The position numbers and the translations under genes are program-made. From Proteus appendicitidis (GTDB taxonomy: Bacteria > Pseudomonadota > Gammaproteobacteria > Enterobacterales > Enterobacteriaceae), in assembly GCF_030271835.1 (NCBI RefSeq), contig NZ_CP127389.1:2578001-2642000 (forward strand): a DNA stretch of 64,000 nucleotides. The letters are read 5' to 3'. Under the pieces are notes generated by a model. It made no database searches, was not told the DNA's origin, and saw only the letters and a program-made list of their open reading frames with translations. Below are positions 8,768 to 17,208 of this stretch, in pieces (positions within the stretch are counted from its first letter, which is position 1; each line of letters begins with the position of its first letter).

Positions 8768-8993
8768 ACTTTTCTTATTAACAAATATTTTTAATCTCTT
8801 ATTTTGTTATCATGTTAACAATCTTGTTTTATTATCGTGTATTAAAAATCGATATGTTATTTTTTATATATCGATCGATTGTTAAATCCTATTTATTTGA
8901 TGTTTCCGTTACCACTAAAGTGGTATTTATCAAAAAATGTAACCATTTGTTTAATAATTATTTTTTTAGATAACGTTATTAACATTTTTTATA

Positions 8994-9007
8994 TTGATAT
9001 AAATCAT
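8994..9007 (+). promoter_or_regulatory. FNR box of the dmsABC promoter
   Basis: TTGAT-ATAA-ATCAT matches the FNR consensus at 9 of 10 defined positions. If it is centred at -41.5 the transcript would start near 9042, and a TAACATATAT -10 region lies at about 9030-9040, exactly where it should. The rest of the 8723-9080 gap is AT-rich with no ORF that I would call. Anaerobic activation of dmsABC by FNR is the known arrangement in E. coli. Confidence 0.7.
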
Positions 9008-9080
9008 TATAGGTAGAAGGGTTATAACTTAACATATATATACAACTTTACTTGTTGTGAAAAATGTTAGGGTAATGTCA

Positions 9081-11513
9081 ATGTCAAAAATTAAAAATAA
9101 TACTTCTATTACTGAAATGAGTCGGCGTGGATTCATTCAGTCTGCAGCAGTTATTTCTGGTGCTGCCGCTATTGCAGGAACGGTTTCATTACCATTCGCT
9201 GCTAATGCTCAAACTCCCCAGGGTATTCGTCCTGATGAGACTTCTGAAACTATCAAATACAGTGCATGTTTAGTGAACTGTGGTAGCCGTTGTCCATTAA
9301 AAGTTCATGTGAAAGATGGTGTGATTCGCCGTATTTCTAATGAAACTATGTATGACGATTCAACATTTGGTCTTCACCAGATTCGTCCATGTCTGCGTGG
9401 TCGTTCTGTACGTTGGAAAACGTATAACCCTGATCGTTTAAAATACCCAATGAAGCGTGTAGGTAAGCGTGGTGAAGGTAAATTTGAGCGTATTTCTTGG
9501 GATGAAGCCACTTCAATCATCGCGGAAAAATTAAAATATACCATCGAAAAATACGGTAATGAGTCTATTTATTACCAATATGGTACAGGTTCCACAGGTG
9601 CAAACTTACACGGTAGAACAGCATGTAAACGCTTATTAAGTACTGTTGGTGGTTTTTTAAGTGACTATGGTACTTATTCATACTCTCAATTAACCGGTAT
9701 TGTGCCTTATGTTTATGGCGATATGCTGGAATCACTGTTAACAGAAATTGAGAATTCAGATTTAGTTGTGATGTTTGGTCATAACCTTGCTGAAACACGT
9801 ATGTCTGGTGGTGGTCAGTTTTATGAAACGTTAAATGCGTTAGATAAGAGCAAAAGTAAAGTTATCATTATTGACCCTCGTCGTACCGACAGTGTGACAA
9901 CATTAGGTGCCGAATGGATCCCTATTTATCCGGGTACTGATGCTGCATTAGTCGCTGCATTAGGCTATGTGATGATCCAAGAAGGCATCACCGATGAAGA
10001 TTTCTTACGTGAATATTGCGTCGGTTGGGATAAACAAACATTACCTGCATCAGCGCCTGAAAATGGCTCTTATAAAGATTACATTTTAGGTAATGGCCCT
10101 GATGGCATTGCAAAAACACCTGAGTGGGCAAGCAAATTAACCGGTATTTCTGTTGCACGTATTATCCAATTAGCGCGTGAAATTGGTGGTGCAAGAGCTG
10201 CATGGATCTCTCAAGGTTGGGGTATTCAGCGTACTTCAAATGGTGAGCAAGCCTGTCGTGCGATTATGATGCTACCATTAATGTCAGGTCATATTGGTCG
10301 CCCTGGTACAAATACAGGTTGTTGGGGTGGTAACGTTGCTTATCCCGTTGCAAGTTTTGCTCTGCCTAACCCAGTTAAGACCTTGATCCCAACATTTATG
10401 TGGTCTGAGGCAATTGCTCGCGGTGATCAATTGACCAGCAAAAATGCGGGTGTCAGAAATAAAGATAAACTCGATACGGGCATTAAATTTATGTGGTGTT
10501 ATTCCAGTAACGTGATTGGTAACCAACACGCTGACTTGAATAAAACACATGATTTACTGCAAGATGAATCAAAATGTGAGTTTATTTTAGTGTGGGATAA
10601 CCACATGACACCATCTGCAAAATACGCTGATATCTTACTGCCAGATGTGACAACCGTTGAGACAAACGATCTTATCAATAACTCTTACGCAAGTGGTGCT
10701 TACCATTATGTCGTACGTTTACAAAATGCGATTAAACCACTTTGGGAAAACCGCCCTTGCTATGATGTCTTAACCGATATTGCAGAAAAAATGGGTACCA
10801 AAGAGCAATTCACTGAAGGACGTACTTACGAAGAGTGGATTGAATATTGCTATAACCAAATGCGTGAGAAAAACCCAGCACTACCTACATTTGCAGAAAC
10901 TAATGATGTAGGCATTATCGATCGTAAATTACCTAACCGTAATCAATACGTTGCACTTGAAGCATTCCGTCAAGATCCTATCGCTAATCCATTAAAAACA
11001 GCGTCAGGTAAGATTGAAATTTATTCTGAAAAACTGATGCAAGACACCGATGGCTGGGTTCTACCCGAAGGCGATCGTATTCCTGCAATTCCAGAATATT
11101 GTAAAAATGAAGAAGGTGTTGAAAACGTTAAGCTTAAAGAGAAATTCCCTCTGCAAATGACGGGTTTCCACGATAAAGGTCACGTTCACTCAAGTTACTA
11201 TAACGTTGCTATGTTACGTGAAGCTATTCCTCATCAATTCTGGTTAAACCCAATTGATGCGGCTGAACGTGGATTAAAATCTGGCGATATTGCTGAGATT
11301 TATAATGCTCGTGGTCGTTTAAATATTCTCGTCAAAGTAACCGATCGTGTATTACCTGGTGTGATTGCAGTACCGCAAGGTGCATGGCGTTCACTTGATA
11401 CAACAGGTGTAGATACAGGTGGATGCATTAATACATTAACAAGCTGGCACCCATCGCCGTTTGCTAAAGGAAATCCACAACATACAAACCTTGTTGAAGT
11501 GAAACGTGCATAA
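9081..11513 (+). CDS. dmsA: Anaerobic dimethyl sulfoxide reductase catalytic subunit DmsA
   Basis: An approximately 810-residue molybdopterin oxidoreductase that reduces DMSO and related S- and N-oxides as terminal acceptor in anaerobic respiration. It starts with a twin-arginine signal (SRRGFIQ, Arg15-Arg16, and an ANA cleavage site near residue 43). A Cys cluster for the FS0 [4Fe-4S] centre follows: CLVNCGSRC and RPCLRG (Cys63, 67, 71, 104). The body and C-terminal dinucleotide-binding domain are full length. I prefer the ATG at 9081 since AGGG lies eight bases upstream; ATG 9075 or GTG 9057 are alternatives. First gene of dmsABC. No DmsD/TorD-type chaperone gene is in this window. Confidence 0.95.
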   Translation: MSKIKNNTSITEMSRRGFIQSAAVISGAAAIAGTVSLPFAANAQTPQGIRPDETSETIKYSACLVNCGSRCPLKVHVKDGVIRRISNETMYDDSTFGLHQIRPCLRGRSVRWKTYNPDRLKYPMKRVGKRGEGKFERISWDEATSIIAEKLKYTIEKYGNESIYYQYGTGSTGANLHGRTACKRLLSTVGGFLSDYGTYSYSQLTGIVPYVYGDMLESLLTEIENSDLVVMFGHNLAETRMSGGGQFYETLNALDKSKSKVIIIDPRRTDSVTTLGAEWIPIYPGTDAALVAALGYVMIQEGITDEDFLREYCVGWDKQTLPASAPENGSYKDYILGNGPDGIAKTPEWASKLTGISVARIIQLAREIGGARAAWISQGWGIQRTSNGEQACRAIMMLPLMSGHIGRPGTNTGCWGGNVAYPVASFALPNPVKTLIPTFMWSEAIARGDQLTSKNAGVRNKDKLDTGIKFMWCYSSNVIGNQHADLNKTHDLLQDESKCEFILVWDNHMTPSAKYADILLPDVTTVETNDLINNSYASGAYHYVVRLQNAIKPLWENRPCYDVLTDIAEKMGTKEQFTEGRTYEEWIEYCYNQMREKNPALPTFAETNDVGIIDRKLPNRNQYVALEAFRQDPIANPLKTASGKIEIYSEKLMQDTDGWVLPEGDRIPAIPEYCKNEEGVENVKLKEKFPLQMTGFHDKGHVHSSYYNVAMLREAIPHQFWLNPIDAAERGLKSGDIAEIYNARGRLNILVKVTDRVLPGVIAVPQGAWRSLDTTGVDTGGCINTLTSWHPSPFAKGNPQHTNLVEVKRA

Positions 11514-11524
11514 GGAGTTAACTC

Positions 11525-12142
11525 ATGAAGCAATATGGTTTTTATTTTGACTCCACTAAATGCACTGGCTGTAAAACCTGTCAAGTCAGTTGCAAGGATG
11601 AAAAAGATTTAGATTTAGGCCCTAAATTCCGCCGTGTTTATGAATACGGTGGTGGTAGCTGGGCAAAACAAGACGGGATCTGGACACAAAATATCTATAG
11701 TTATTATTTATCCATTTCTTGTAACCATTGTTCAAACCCTACTTGCGTTGCTGGTTGCCCAACTGGCGCTATGCATAAACGTGAAGAAGATGGTTTAGTG
11801 GTTGTTAACCAAGATATTTGTGTTGGTTGCCGTTATTGCGAATTGCGTTGTCCTTATGGCGCACCACAATTCGATGAGAAGAAAAAACTCATGTCTAAGT
11901 GTGATGGTTGCTACGAACGTGTAGCACAAGGCATGAAACCGGTTTGTGTTGAGTCTTGTCCTCAACGTGCGCTTGATTTTGATGATATTGAAGTGATCAG
12001 AGCAAAACATGGTACTGAATGTGGTATCGCACCAATGCCTGATCCTAGCTTGACCAATCCAAATATCGTTATCAAAGCACACAAAGAAGCGAAACCTTCT
12101 GGTGATAAAACCGGCTCAGTTCAAAATGCGGCGGAGGTATAA
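11525..12142 (+). CDS. dmsB: DMSO reductase iron-sulfur subunit DmsB
   Basis: A 205-residue ferredoxin-like electron-transfer subunit carrying four [4Fe-4S] clusters between DmsC and DmsA. Four Cys motifs are visible: CTGCKTCQVSC near the N-terminus, CNHCSNPTCVAGCP, CVGCRYCELRCPYG and CDGCYERVAQG followed by CVESCP. There is no signal peptide of its own, consistent with co-export with the Tat-tagged DmsA. It begins 11 bp after dmsA with AAGGAG just upstream, and dmsC follows after 3 bp. Confidence 0.96.
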   Translation: MKQYGFYFDSTKCTGCKTCQVSCKDEKDLDLGPKFRRVYEYGGGSWAKQDGIWTQNIYSYYLSISCNHCSNPTCVAGCPTGAMHKREEDGLVVVNQDICVGCRYCELRCPYGAPQFDEKKKLMSKCDGCYERVAQGMKPVCVESCPQRALDFDDIEVIRAKHGTECGIAPMPDPSLTNPNIVIKAHKEAKPSGDKTGSVQNAAEV

Positions 12143-12145
12143 ACC

Positions 12146-12922
12146 ATGCATGAACTTCCTCTAGTCTTTTTTACTGTTTTAGGTTCGTCAGCAGCGGGTC
12201 TGTTTCTTATTGCTTATATCAGTAAAAAATTAGGTCAAATTGATGAAAACCAACTGCGTAATGCTAATATTTTAGCCCTGATCTTAACATTAATTGGCTT
12301 AAGTATTGGTGGATTACACGTTGGACAGCCACTGCGTTTTTTCAATATGCTCTTCGGCGTTGGTCGTTCTCCAATGAGTAACGAAGCGTTTTTAAGTGGT
12401 GTGTTTACAGGTTTTGCTTTTGCAACTGTTGCACTCACTGTGATGAAAAAATGGAAGGGCTTACGTGAAATTTGTAACCTATTTACTGTTATTTTTGGTC
12501 TAGCATTCGTTTGGTCAATTCCACAAATTTATCATATTCCTACAATTGCTAACTGGAATACAAACTACACCACATTGCAATTTTGGATGACGCTATTAGT
12601 TGGCGGCGGTGTATTAGCAATGGCAACAGGTGCAAGACGTTTAGGTGCATTATCCTTTATTATCGGTGCCATTATCACTTTTGCTACTCGCTCTGGTTAT
12701 GTGAGCTTCCTTGGCTTTACAGGTCCAGAACTCAGCGCTGAGCAATCTCTATTTTGGGGATTCCAATTAGCGGTATTAGCATTAGGTGTGGTTATCGTAG
12801 GATTTACTGCAGTAAAAGCGCAAGCATCAAAAATGACGCTGGCAACTTGTGCAGCCGCTGTGATTATTGCTGAATTATCAGGTCGTATCGCCTTCTATAA
12901 TTTATGGCATATTACAATGTAA
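12146..12922 (+). CDS. dmsC: DMSO reductase membrane anchor DmsC
   Basis: A 258-residue polytopic protein with eight predicted TM helices, which anchors DmsAB to the inner membrane and oxidises menaquinol. The start MHELPLVFFTVLGSSAAG is typical of DmsC. It is the last gene of the operon: GGAGG lies directly upstream within dmsB's end and a strong terminator follows within 45 bp. The menaquinol donor would come from the men genes at 49.4-56.8 kb. Confidence 0.95.
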   Translation: MHELPLVFFTVLGSSAAGLFLIAYISKKLGQIDENQLRNANILALILTLIGLSIGGLHVGQPLRFFNMLFGVGRSPMSNEAFLSGVFTGFAFATVALTVMKKWKGLREICNLFTVIFGLAFVWSIPQIYHIPTIANWNTNYTTLQFWMTLLVGGGVLAMATGARRLGALSFIIGAIITFATRSGYVSFLGFTGPELSAEQSLFWGFQLAVLALGVVIVGFTAVKAQASKMTLATCAAAVIIAELSGRIAFYNLWHITM

Positions 12923-12963
12923 TCTTGATGTTATAGTTGATTAATCAACCATAGAAAAGAAAC

Positions 12964-12998
12964 AAAAATGCATACCCGAAAAGGTATGCATTTTTTTT
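12964..12998. terminator. Bidirectional terminator between dmsC and the DUF924 gene
   Basis: A perfect 13-bp stem AAAAATGCATACC / GGTATGCATTTTT with a 6-nt loop and T-tracts on both strands separates two convergent genes. Confidence 0.9.
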
Positions 12999-13539
12999 AG
13001 AATGAAGATCCTGGTTGCTGTAAAAAATCTAATTCTTCTGGTGTAGATGTTCTGCCTAAGATCGCATTACGATGAGGATAACGACCATATTTATCAATAA
13101 TTTCTTTATGTCTTAGTTCATATTGATAAGTATTTTCATCATTAAGCTGAGAAAACAAGATAACCGCATCTTGATGAATTTTAGGCGATTCTGAATGCAT
13201 AAATGGCATGATCATAAACTTACGTTTAACGGGTGTTAATGTCAGGTATCCCGGTAACCGGATAGCTTCTTGCGCTAAGATTAATGCCATATTATCTTGG
13301 GCGAAGGCTTTTGGCGTATCACGCCAAATATTGCGTGAGAACTGATCAAGAATAATAATCTCAGCTAAGCGCCCTTCTATCGTTTCTCTCCATGATGCCA
13401 GTTCGCCACGACTCGCGCTTAAACATAATTCACCAAATCTGCGGCTAATTTCTTTATCAAACTGAATATCTTTTTTAAACCATTGCTCTGGTGTGCATTC
13501 TTCAAACCAAAACGTCAAAGTTGATTGATAAGGGATCAT
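12997..13539 (-). CDS. DUF924 family protein
   Basis: A soluble, all-helical protein of about 180 residues matching the DUF924 family, which has a TPR-like fold and no defined biochemical role. Family-type motifs visible are LTFWF near the N-terminus, LDQFSRNIWRDTPKAFAQD, and YGRYPHRNAILGRTSTPEE near the C-terminus. I place the start at the ATG at 13539; an upstream in-frame GTG at 13551 is also possible and neither has a strong Shine-Dalgarno sequence. Monocistronic. Confidence 0.85.
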   Translation of the reverse strand: MIPYQSTLTFWFEECTPEQWFKKDIQFDKEISRRFGELCLSASRGELASWRETIEGRLAEIIILDQFSRNIWRDTPKAFAQDNMALILAQEAIRLPGYLTLTPVKRKFMIMPFMHSESPKIHQDAVILFSQLNDENTYQYELRHKEIIDKYGRYPHRNAILGRTSTPEELDFLQQPGSSF

Positions 13540-14240
13540 AAAAACTACCACGCTAGTTGTTTATTAATCAGAACAGCGTTTATTTTCACCAAAATAAACG
13601 TCATTGACGGGTTACTACTTTGATAAGTTACCATTTTAATAGAGTGACAGCTATTAACCCCTATCCGAAAAAGACATAAAAAATAAATCCCCTTTTTAAT
13701 CTTAAAAGGGGATTTTAAATGCTTCCTAGCTAACGCTTAAATCCATTAAGTCGCGCCATCCATAAGCCAATTTATCTACAAGTATGTATAAAATGGCATT
13801 CATCCCATTTGTTACATTCTGTCGATATCATGATGTAATATAATTAACCTGTACATTTTACAAACATTACATTTACCTCTTCATCACTATCCTGCCTTAA
13901 AAATCAGCATTTAAAAATTTTAATTTTTATAATGAAACTACTAAAAAAGATCGATACCATTTTGTTCTATTTTTTCTATAAATCTTTTCTTAAAACAATA
14001 AAGGTTGTTATAAATAACAAATTAAATCAATGCACTAGCTTCTAAATTTTGATTTTTAGGCTTTAACCTTGTTATTATTTTGTGTGATTACAACCTAAAG
14101 AAATCAGAGATCAAAAATGAGATGAATGTTTAAAATTTGCACATTAGTAATGACATTTATTGAAAAGTTTGCCCTATTCCTCTGTTTCTTTAACAATTTT
14201 GGAGTACAATTGTTGCAGTCTATTTACTGAATGATCTGTT
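13540..14240. other. 701-bp gap: upstream regions plus orphan hairpin
   Basis: No ORF that I would call lies here. It holds the DUF924 upstream region, a small hairpin near 13580-13600 (CGTTTATTTT / AAAATAAACG), the orphan terminator at 13685-13716 and the promoter of the GhoT/OrtT-like gene. A leftward promoter TTGTAA-17-TATTAC can be drawn near 13837-13865, which would give a transcript of about 150 nt ending at the orphan terminator. Confidence 0.4.
13685..13716. terminator. Orphan bidirectional terminator
   Basis: A perfect 12-bp stem AAATCCCCTTTT / AAAAGGGGATTT with a 7-nt loop and T runs on both strands. No annotated gene ends near it: the DUF924 gene starts about 146 bp to the left and reads away from it. 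That suggests an unannotated small transcript. Confidence 0.7.
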
Positions 14241-14420
14241 ATGTCTGCTATCTCTATTATTGGAATAAGCTACCTTATTGGGGCTGTAATATCGTTTATT
14301 ATTACTTTCTTTTTAACCAAAGATCCTAGCCTAGCCATGCGCCTTTTAAGTGCATTATTAATCGCCTTAACTTGGCCACTTAGCTTTCCTATGGCACTTA
14401 TCTTCTCTATTTTTAGTTAA
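14241..14420 (+). CDS. GhoT/OrtT-family membrane toxin homologue (orphan)
   Basis: A 59-residue membrane protein. It has two hydrophobic helices (about 4-25 and 35-58) split by a short TKDPS turn, and its second half MRLLSALLIALTWPLSFP is very like E. coli GhoT and OrtT, whose C-terminal halves read IRLLSAFLVG-TWPMS-PVALLF. GhoT (57 residues) damages the inner membrane and is controlled by the mRNase GhoS; OrtT is an orphan relative. No GhoS-sized ORF is adjacent, so this looks OrtT-like. A TACAAT -10 element lies at 14205-14210, the leader is short and the Shine-Dalgarno sequence is weak. A terminator follows. It is one gene outside the tailocin cluster. Confidence 0.8.
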   Translation: MSAISIIGISYLIGAVISFIITFFLTKDPSLAMRLLSALLIALTWPLSFPMALIFSIFS

Positions 14421-14488
14421 TTTTTTAATTTAAACTTAATAACCGTAGTTATATTCTATTAAAAGAGTAATTTTATCTTATTGCTGAT

Positions 14489-14517
14489 AAGCCACCTATT
14501 TTACAGGTGGCTTTTTA
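14489..14517. terminator. Terminator between ortT-like gene and tailocin cluster
   Basis: A perfect 9-bp stem AAGCCACCT / AGGTGGCTT with a 7-nt loop, followed by TTTTT on the plus strand. It closes the ortT-like gene and may also catch leftward tail transcripts. Confidence 0.85.
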
Positions 14518-14576
14518 TTAAAACGTTCATAAGAATGAAGATTAATCATTGTAATTTAATATTATGAAAAATATAA

Positions 14577-14969
14577 TTAATCTGGTTTTTGGGGCCATTG
14601 AATATCAACACCATCATTAGTATCTAGCTTTGATAAGTCTATCAAATATTTCATTAATAATTTTCTTCTTTCTCTTTCATCTAATGATATAATTCCTAGC
14701 TCAATAGAATAATCCAATGGTTTTAATTCATTAATTACCCATTCTATATTTCTTTTTTTCTTATCATTAGCTATTAAAATAAAATCTTCGTTTTTTATTA
14801 AATTAACGAGTATTGGATAGCCATCTTTATCTGCCTGAATCTCTTTATCTTTTCCTTGATAAAAAAGGAGTTCAGAATAATATTTAGTAGAAATTAATTT
14901 AATATCATCTGGCATTTCATCATGAATATCTTTATGGAAAAAACCATTGCTTGATGCAGAATAGTACAT
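14577..14969 (-). CDS. Tail fibre assembly (Tfa-like) chaperone
   Basis: About 130 residues, the last gene of the tail operon, directly after the fibre gene. The start MYYSASSNGFFHKDIH and the acidic linker are typical of Tfa-type tail-fibre assembly proteins, which help fibre C-termini trimerise. The ATG at 14969 is chosen since AGAGGA lies six bases upstream; an ATG at 14975 is too close to it. Position after the fibre gene supports the call. The C-terminal part is divergent and ends in DIQWPQKPD, a common Tfa ending. Confidence 0.8.
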   Translation of the reverse strand: MYYSASSNGFFHKDIHDEMPDDIKLISTKYYSELLFYQGKDKEIQADKDGYPILVNLIKNEDFILIANDKKKRNIEWVINELKPLDYSIELGIISLDERERRKLLMKYLIDLSKLDTNDGVDIQWPQKPD

Positions 14970-14983
14970 ATACATTCCTCTTT

Positions 14984-16546
14984 TTAGTATCCAATAGCGA
15001 ACCAATAATAACTATTTTCATAAGATTGATGTATCATTTTAAAATTAGATTTAGTTAAATCTATAACTGATACTCCATTATTATATGGATCTTGATTTAA
15101 TTTACTTGAAACTGAAATTACAGACGTACATTTATTTGGAAATGATAATGGAAAAGTTATAGTTTTACTTCCATCCCTAGGAATATTTCCTGAATACCCC
15201 CACTGATAAATAACACCTGTATCATTACATTTCCACCAACCATTATCTGCTTTGCTTGCTGTATTTTTAGAACCATAGTTCCCTTTTGGTTGATATTTAT
15301 TATCAGACTCACCTTTTGAATAACTATATCCAGAAGCTAAATAATTTCCTTTTGGCTGATACTTACCATCAGACTCACCTTTTGAATAACTATACCCCGA
15401 AGCTAGATAATTCCCTTTCGGTTGATATTTACCATCTGATTCGCCTTTGGAATATGCGCCTACATCACCTGCAGTTGGTTTATTTTGACTATTAAACTCT
15501 TTTGCCCATGGTGTAAAACCTTCGTTACCATAATGGCTACGAGAATAAATACGGCTCGAGTTATAAACATAATAAAGTTGAGTAATACCCGCATTTTTTA
15601 AAACAATTAATGTACCCGCCATGGCTTCTGGGTAATTTAAATTTGTCGCTGCATTCGCATTTGCAGACTGGAAATAAATACCGGCGGTTTTATAGTTATT
15701 TAAATTTTGATTAGCGCCAATTGAAATCGCCTGATTAGAAAAAATATCTTGCGATGTTACCGTTACATCACCACTCAATGGCTTATCATTAACTTTACGT
15801 GTGGCAGCAACATAATTACCTTTCGCTTGATATCTATTATCCGCTTCAGATTTTGAGTAACTATAACCCGCGGCTTGGTAATTCCCTTTCCCCTGATATT
15901 TACTATCAGATTCGGCTTTAGTATAGCTTTCGCCTTTATTGGCATAATTTCCCGAAGGTTGATAACTTCCTTTTGGCTGATATTTACCATCAGATTCGGC
16001 TTTGGTATAGCTTTCGCCTTTATTGGCATAATTTCCCGCGGGGGCATAATTCCCTTTAGGTTGATATTTCGTATCAGATTCAGCTTTTGAATAGCCATGG
16101 CCTTCAACTTGATATTTACCTACAGGTTGGAAGCGTTTATCGGCATCATCTTTAGAATAAGCACCAACATCATTCGCATTAATATCTGCTTTTAATTCAA
16201 TCCATGCATTACCTGCAACTGGCTCTACATTATTATTTTCAATTTTAGACTGCCAAGCTTTATTTTTATGATAAACCACACTACGAATAGGATAAGGTTT
16301 ACCTGCTTCCGACCACTTAGCAAAACCCTGCAATTGCATTTCACCAATAGACTCAGTGATATCGTGAAATAAACTATTCATTTTTTCACGTTCAATATCT
16401 TTTGCTGCCGGATCAGTGACTTGGTCACGCTCATAATCGTAACCATAACCTTGTGTATAAGACACTGAACCATCAGATTGAATTTCAACAGGCACAACTG
16501 TTTTATCCCCTTGTGTTGCAAAGGGGGTTTTAAATATTTTAGTCAT
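14984..16546 (-). CDS. Tail fibre protein with tandem repeats
   Basis: A 520-residue fibre that would bind the target cell surface and so set killing range. The N-terminus (about 1-130) is the baseplate-attachment part. The shaft carries about eight copies of a repeat of about 22 residues with the core ESDxKYQPKGNY and YSK, interrupted by a spacer domain (about 265-375). The C-terminus (about 440-520, WWKCNDTGVIYQWGY ... YYWFAIGY) resembles the gp53-like fibre tip domain. The protein is asparagine-, serine- and tyrosine-rich. It follows the DUF2612 gene and precedes the assembly chaperone. Confidence 0.88.
   Translation of the reverse strand: MTKIFKTPFATQGDKTVVPVEIQSDGSVSYTQGYGYDYERDQVTDPAAKDIEREKMNSLFHDITESIGEMQLQGFAKWSEAGKPYPIRSVVYHKNKAWQSKIENNNVEPVAGNAWIELKADINANDVGAYSKDDADKRFQPVGKYQVEGHGYSKAESDTKYQPKGNYAPAGNYANKGESYTKAESDGKYQPKGSYQPSGNYANKGESYTKAESDSKYQGKGNYQAAGYSYSKSEADNRYQAKGNYVAATRKVNDKPLSGDVTVTSQDIFSNQAISIGANQNLNNYKTAGIYFQSANANAATNLNYPEAMAGTLIVLKNAGITQLYYVYNSSRIYSRSHYGNEGFTPWAKEFNSQNKPTAGDVGAYSKGESDGKYQPKGNYLASGYSYSKGESDGKYQPKGNYLASGYSYSKGESDNKYQPKGNYGSKNTASKADNGWWKCNDTGVIYQWGYSGNIPRDGSKTITFPLSFPNKCTSVISVSSKLNQDPYNNGVSVIDLTKSNFKMIHQSYENSYYWFAIGY
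15275..16130. repeat. Intragenic tandem repeats in the fibre gene
   Basis: Units of roughly 66-81 bp recur in the fibre shaft, coding ESD-KYQPKGNY repeats. Two neighbouring units near 15289-15430 are almost identical at the DNA level, which could allow copy-number change by recombination or slippage. Confidence 0.75.
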
Positions 16547-16551
16547 AGGAA

Positions 16552-17208
16552 TTATTCTCCGAAATTACTCTTCAGAAAGTTTTTACGATATTGACCATAA
16601 CCAAAGGCTTTCTTGGTTACGATACGATATTTGACACCCACGCCAGAAGGACGCGGCATTAAGTCGAAGTTTTCTAATAAAAGGCGTAAACGTTCATCTG
16701 GATTAAAATTAAAAACGTAATACATATACGTCATATCAAAAGGATCGAGCACAAAAACTTTGCTATCTTCACGCCAGAAAAAACGTTTAAGGAACTCATT
16801 AATATTGGTCACGGTAGGGCTTTGGGTGAGATTAAAATAACGCATTCTCACCAGCATTCTTTTTTGATCTAAAGTCAGCGATAGAGTGTAATCAGCATTT
16901 CGTCGAAAGTTTGCCTTAAAATTGGCTTTCTTTTTACCAAAACCAAAACCTATTTTATTTTTATCACTAGGAGGAATATCTATTCCTAAAGGCACATCTA
17001 AAATGCGTGACCATACTGATAAACCAAAATCGTTAGCTGTATCAATATTAAATACATCTCGGTACCAGTTTTGCCAAAATAATACCGTAGATTGATTAAA
17101 GTAAGCCGCTTTTAAATGTGCTAATGCTTTTAGCTTATCTGCATTTTCATATTGCCAGAGGATCGCTTTAAGTAGATCAGAATGAAAATCAAATTCTTGA
17201 ATATTCAT
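16552..17208 (-). CDS. DUF2612 family tail/baseplate protein (gpI-like position)
   Basis: A 218-residue protein located between baseplate J and the fibre, the position of P2 gpI. It matches the DUF2612 phage family: an N-terminal helix with ADKLKALAHLKAAYFNQS, FWQNWYRDVFNIDTANDFGL and a DVPLGIDIPPS turn. It would link the baseplate wedge to the fibres. It overlaps the baseplate J gene by 4 bp. Confidence 0.82.
   Translation of the reverse strand: MNIQEFDFHSDLLKAILWQYENADKLKALAHLKAAYFNQSTVLFWQNWYRDVFNIDTANDFGLSVWSRILDVPLGIDIPPSDKNKIGFGFGKKKANFKANFRRNADYTLSLTLDQKRMLVRMRYFNLTQSPTVTNINEFLKRFFWREDSKVFVLDPFDMTYMYYVFNFNPDERLRLLLENFDLMPRPSGVGVKYRIVTKKAFGYGQYRKNFLKSNFGE

Noticed and set aside
13540..14240. 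A GhoS-type antitoxin gene upstream of the ortT-like ORF
   Set aside because: No plus-strand ORF of the required size (about 98 codons) exists there, so the toxin is treated as an orphan.
15875..16090. 71-codon plus-strand ORF with repeated hydrophobic units
   Set aside because: It is the antisense shadow of the fibre repeats; its apparent repeats are inherited from them.
15775..16107. 110-codon minus-strand ORF rich in Lys and Ile within the fibre gene
   Set aside because: An alternative frame of the same repeat DNA, with no independent start signal.
15275..16130. Short regular repeats suggesting a CRISPR array
   Set aside because: The repeats are in frame, coding and without unique spacers of constant length; they belong to the fibre shaft. 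No CRISPR array or cas gene is visible in the window.
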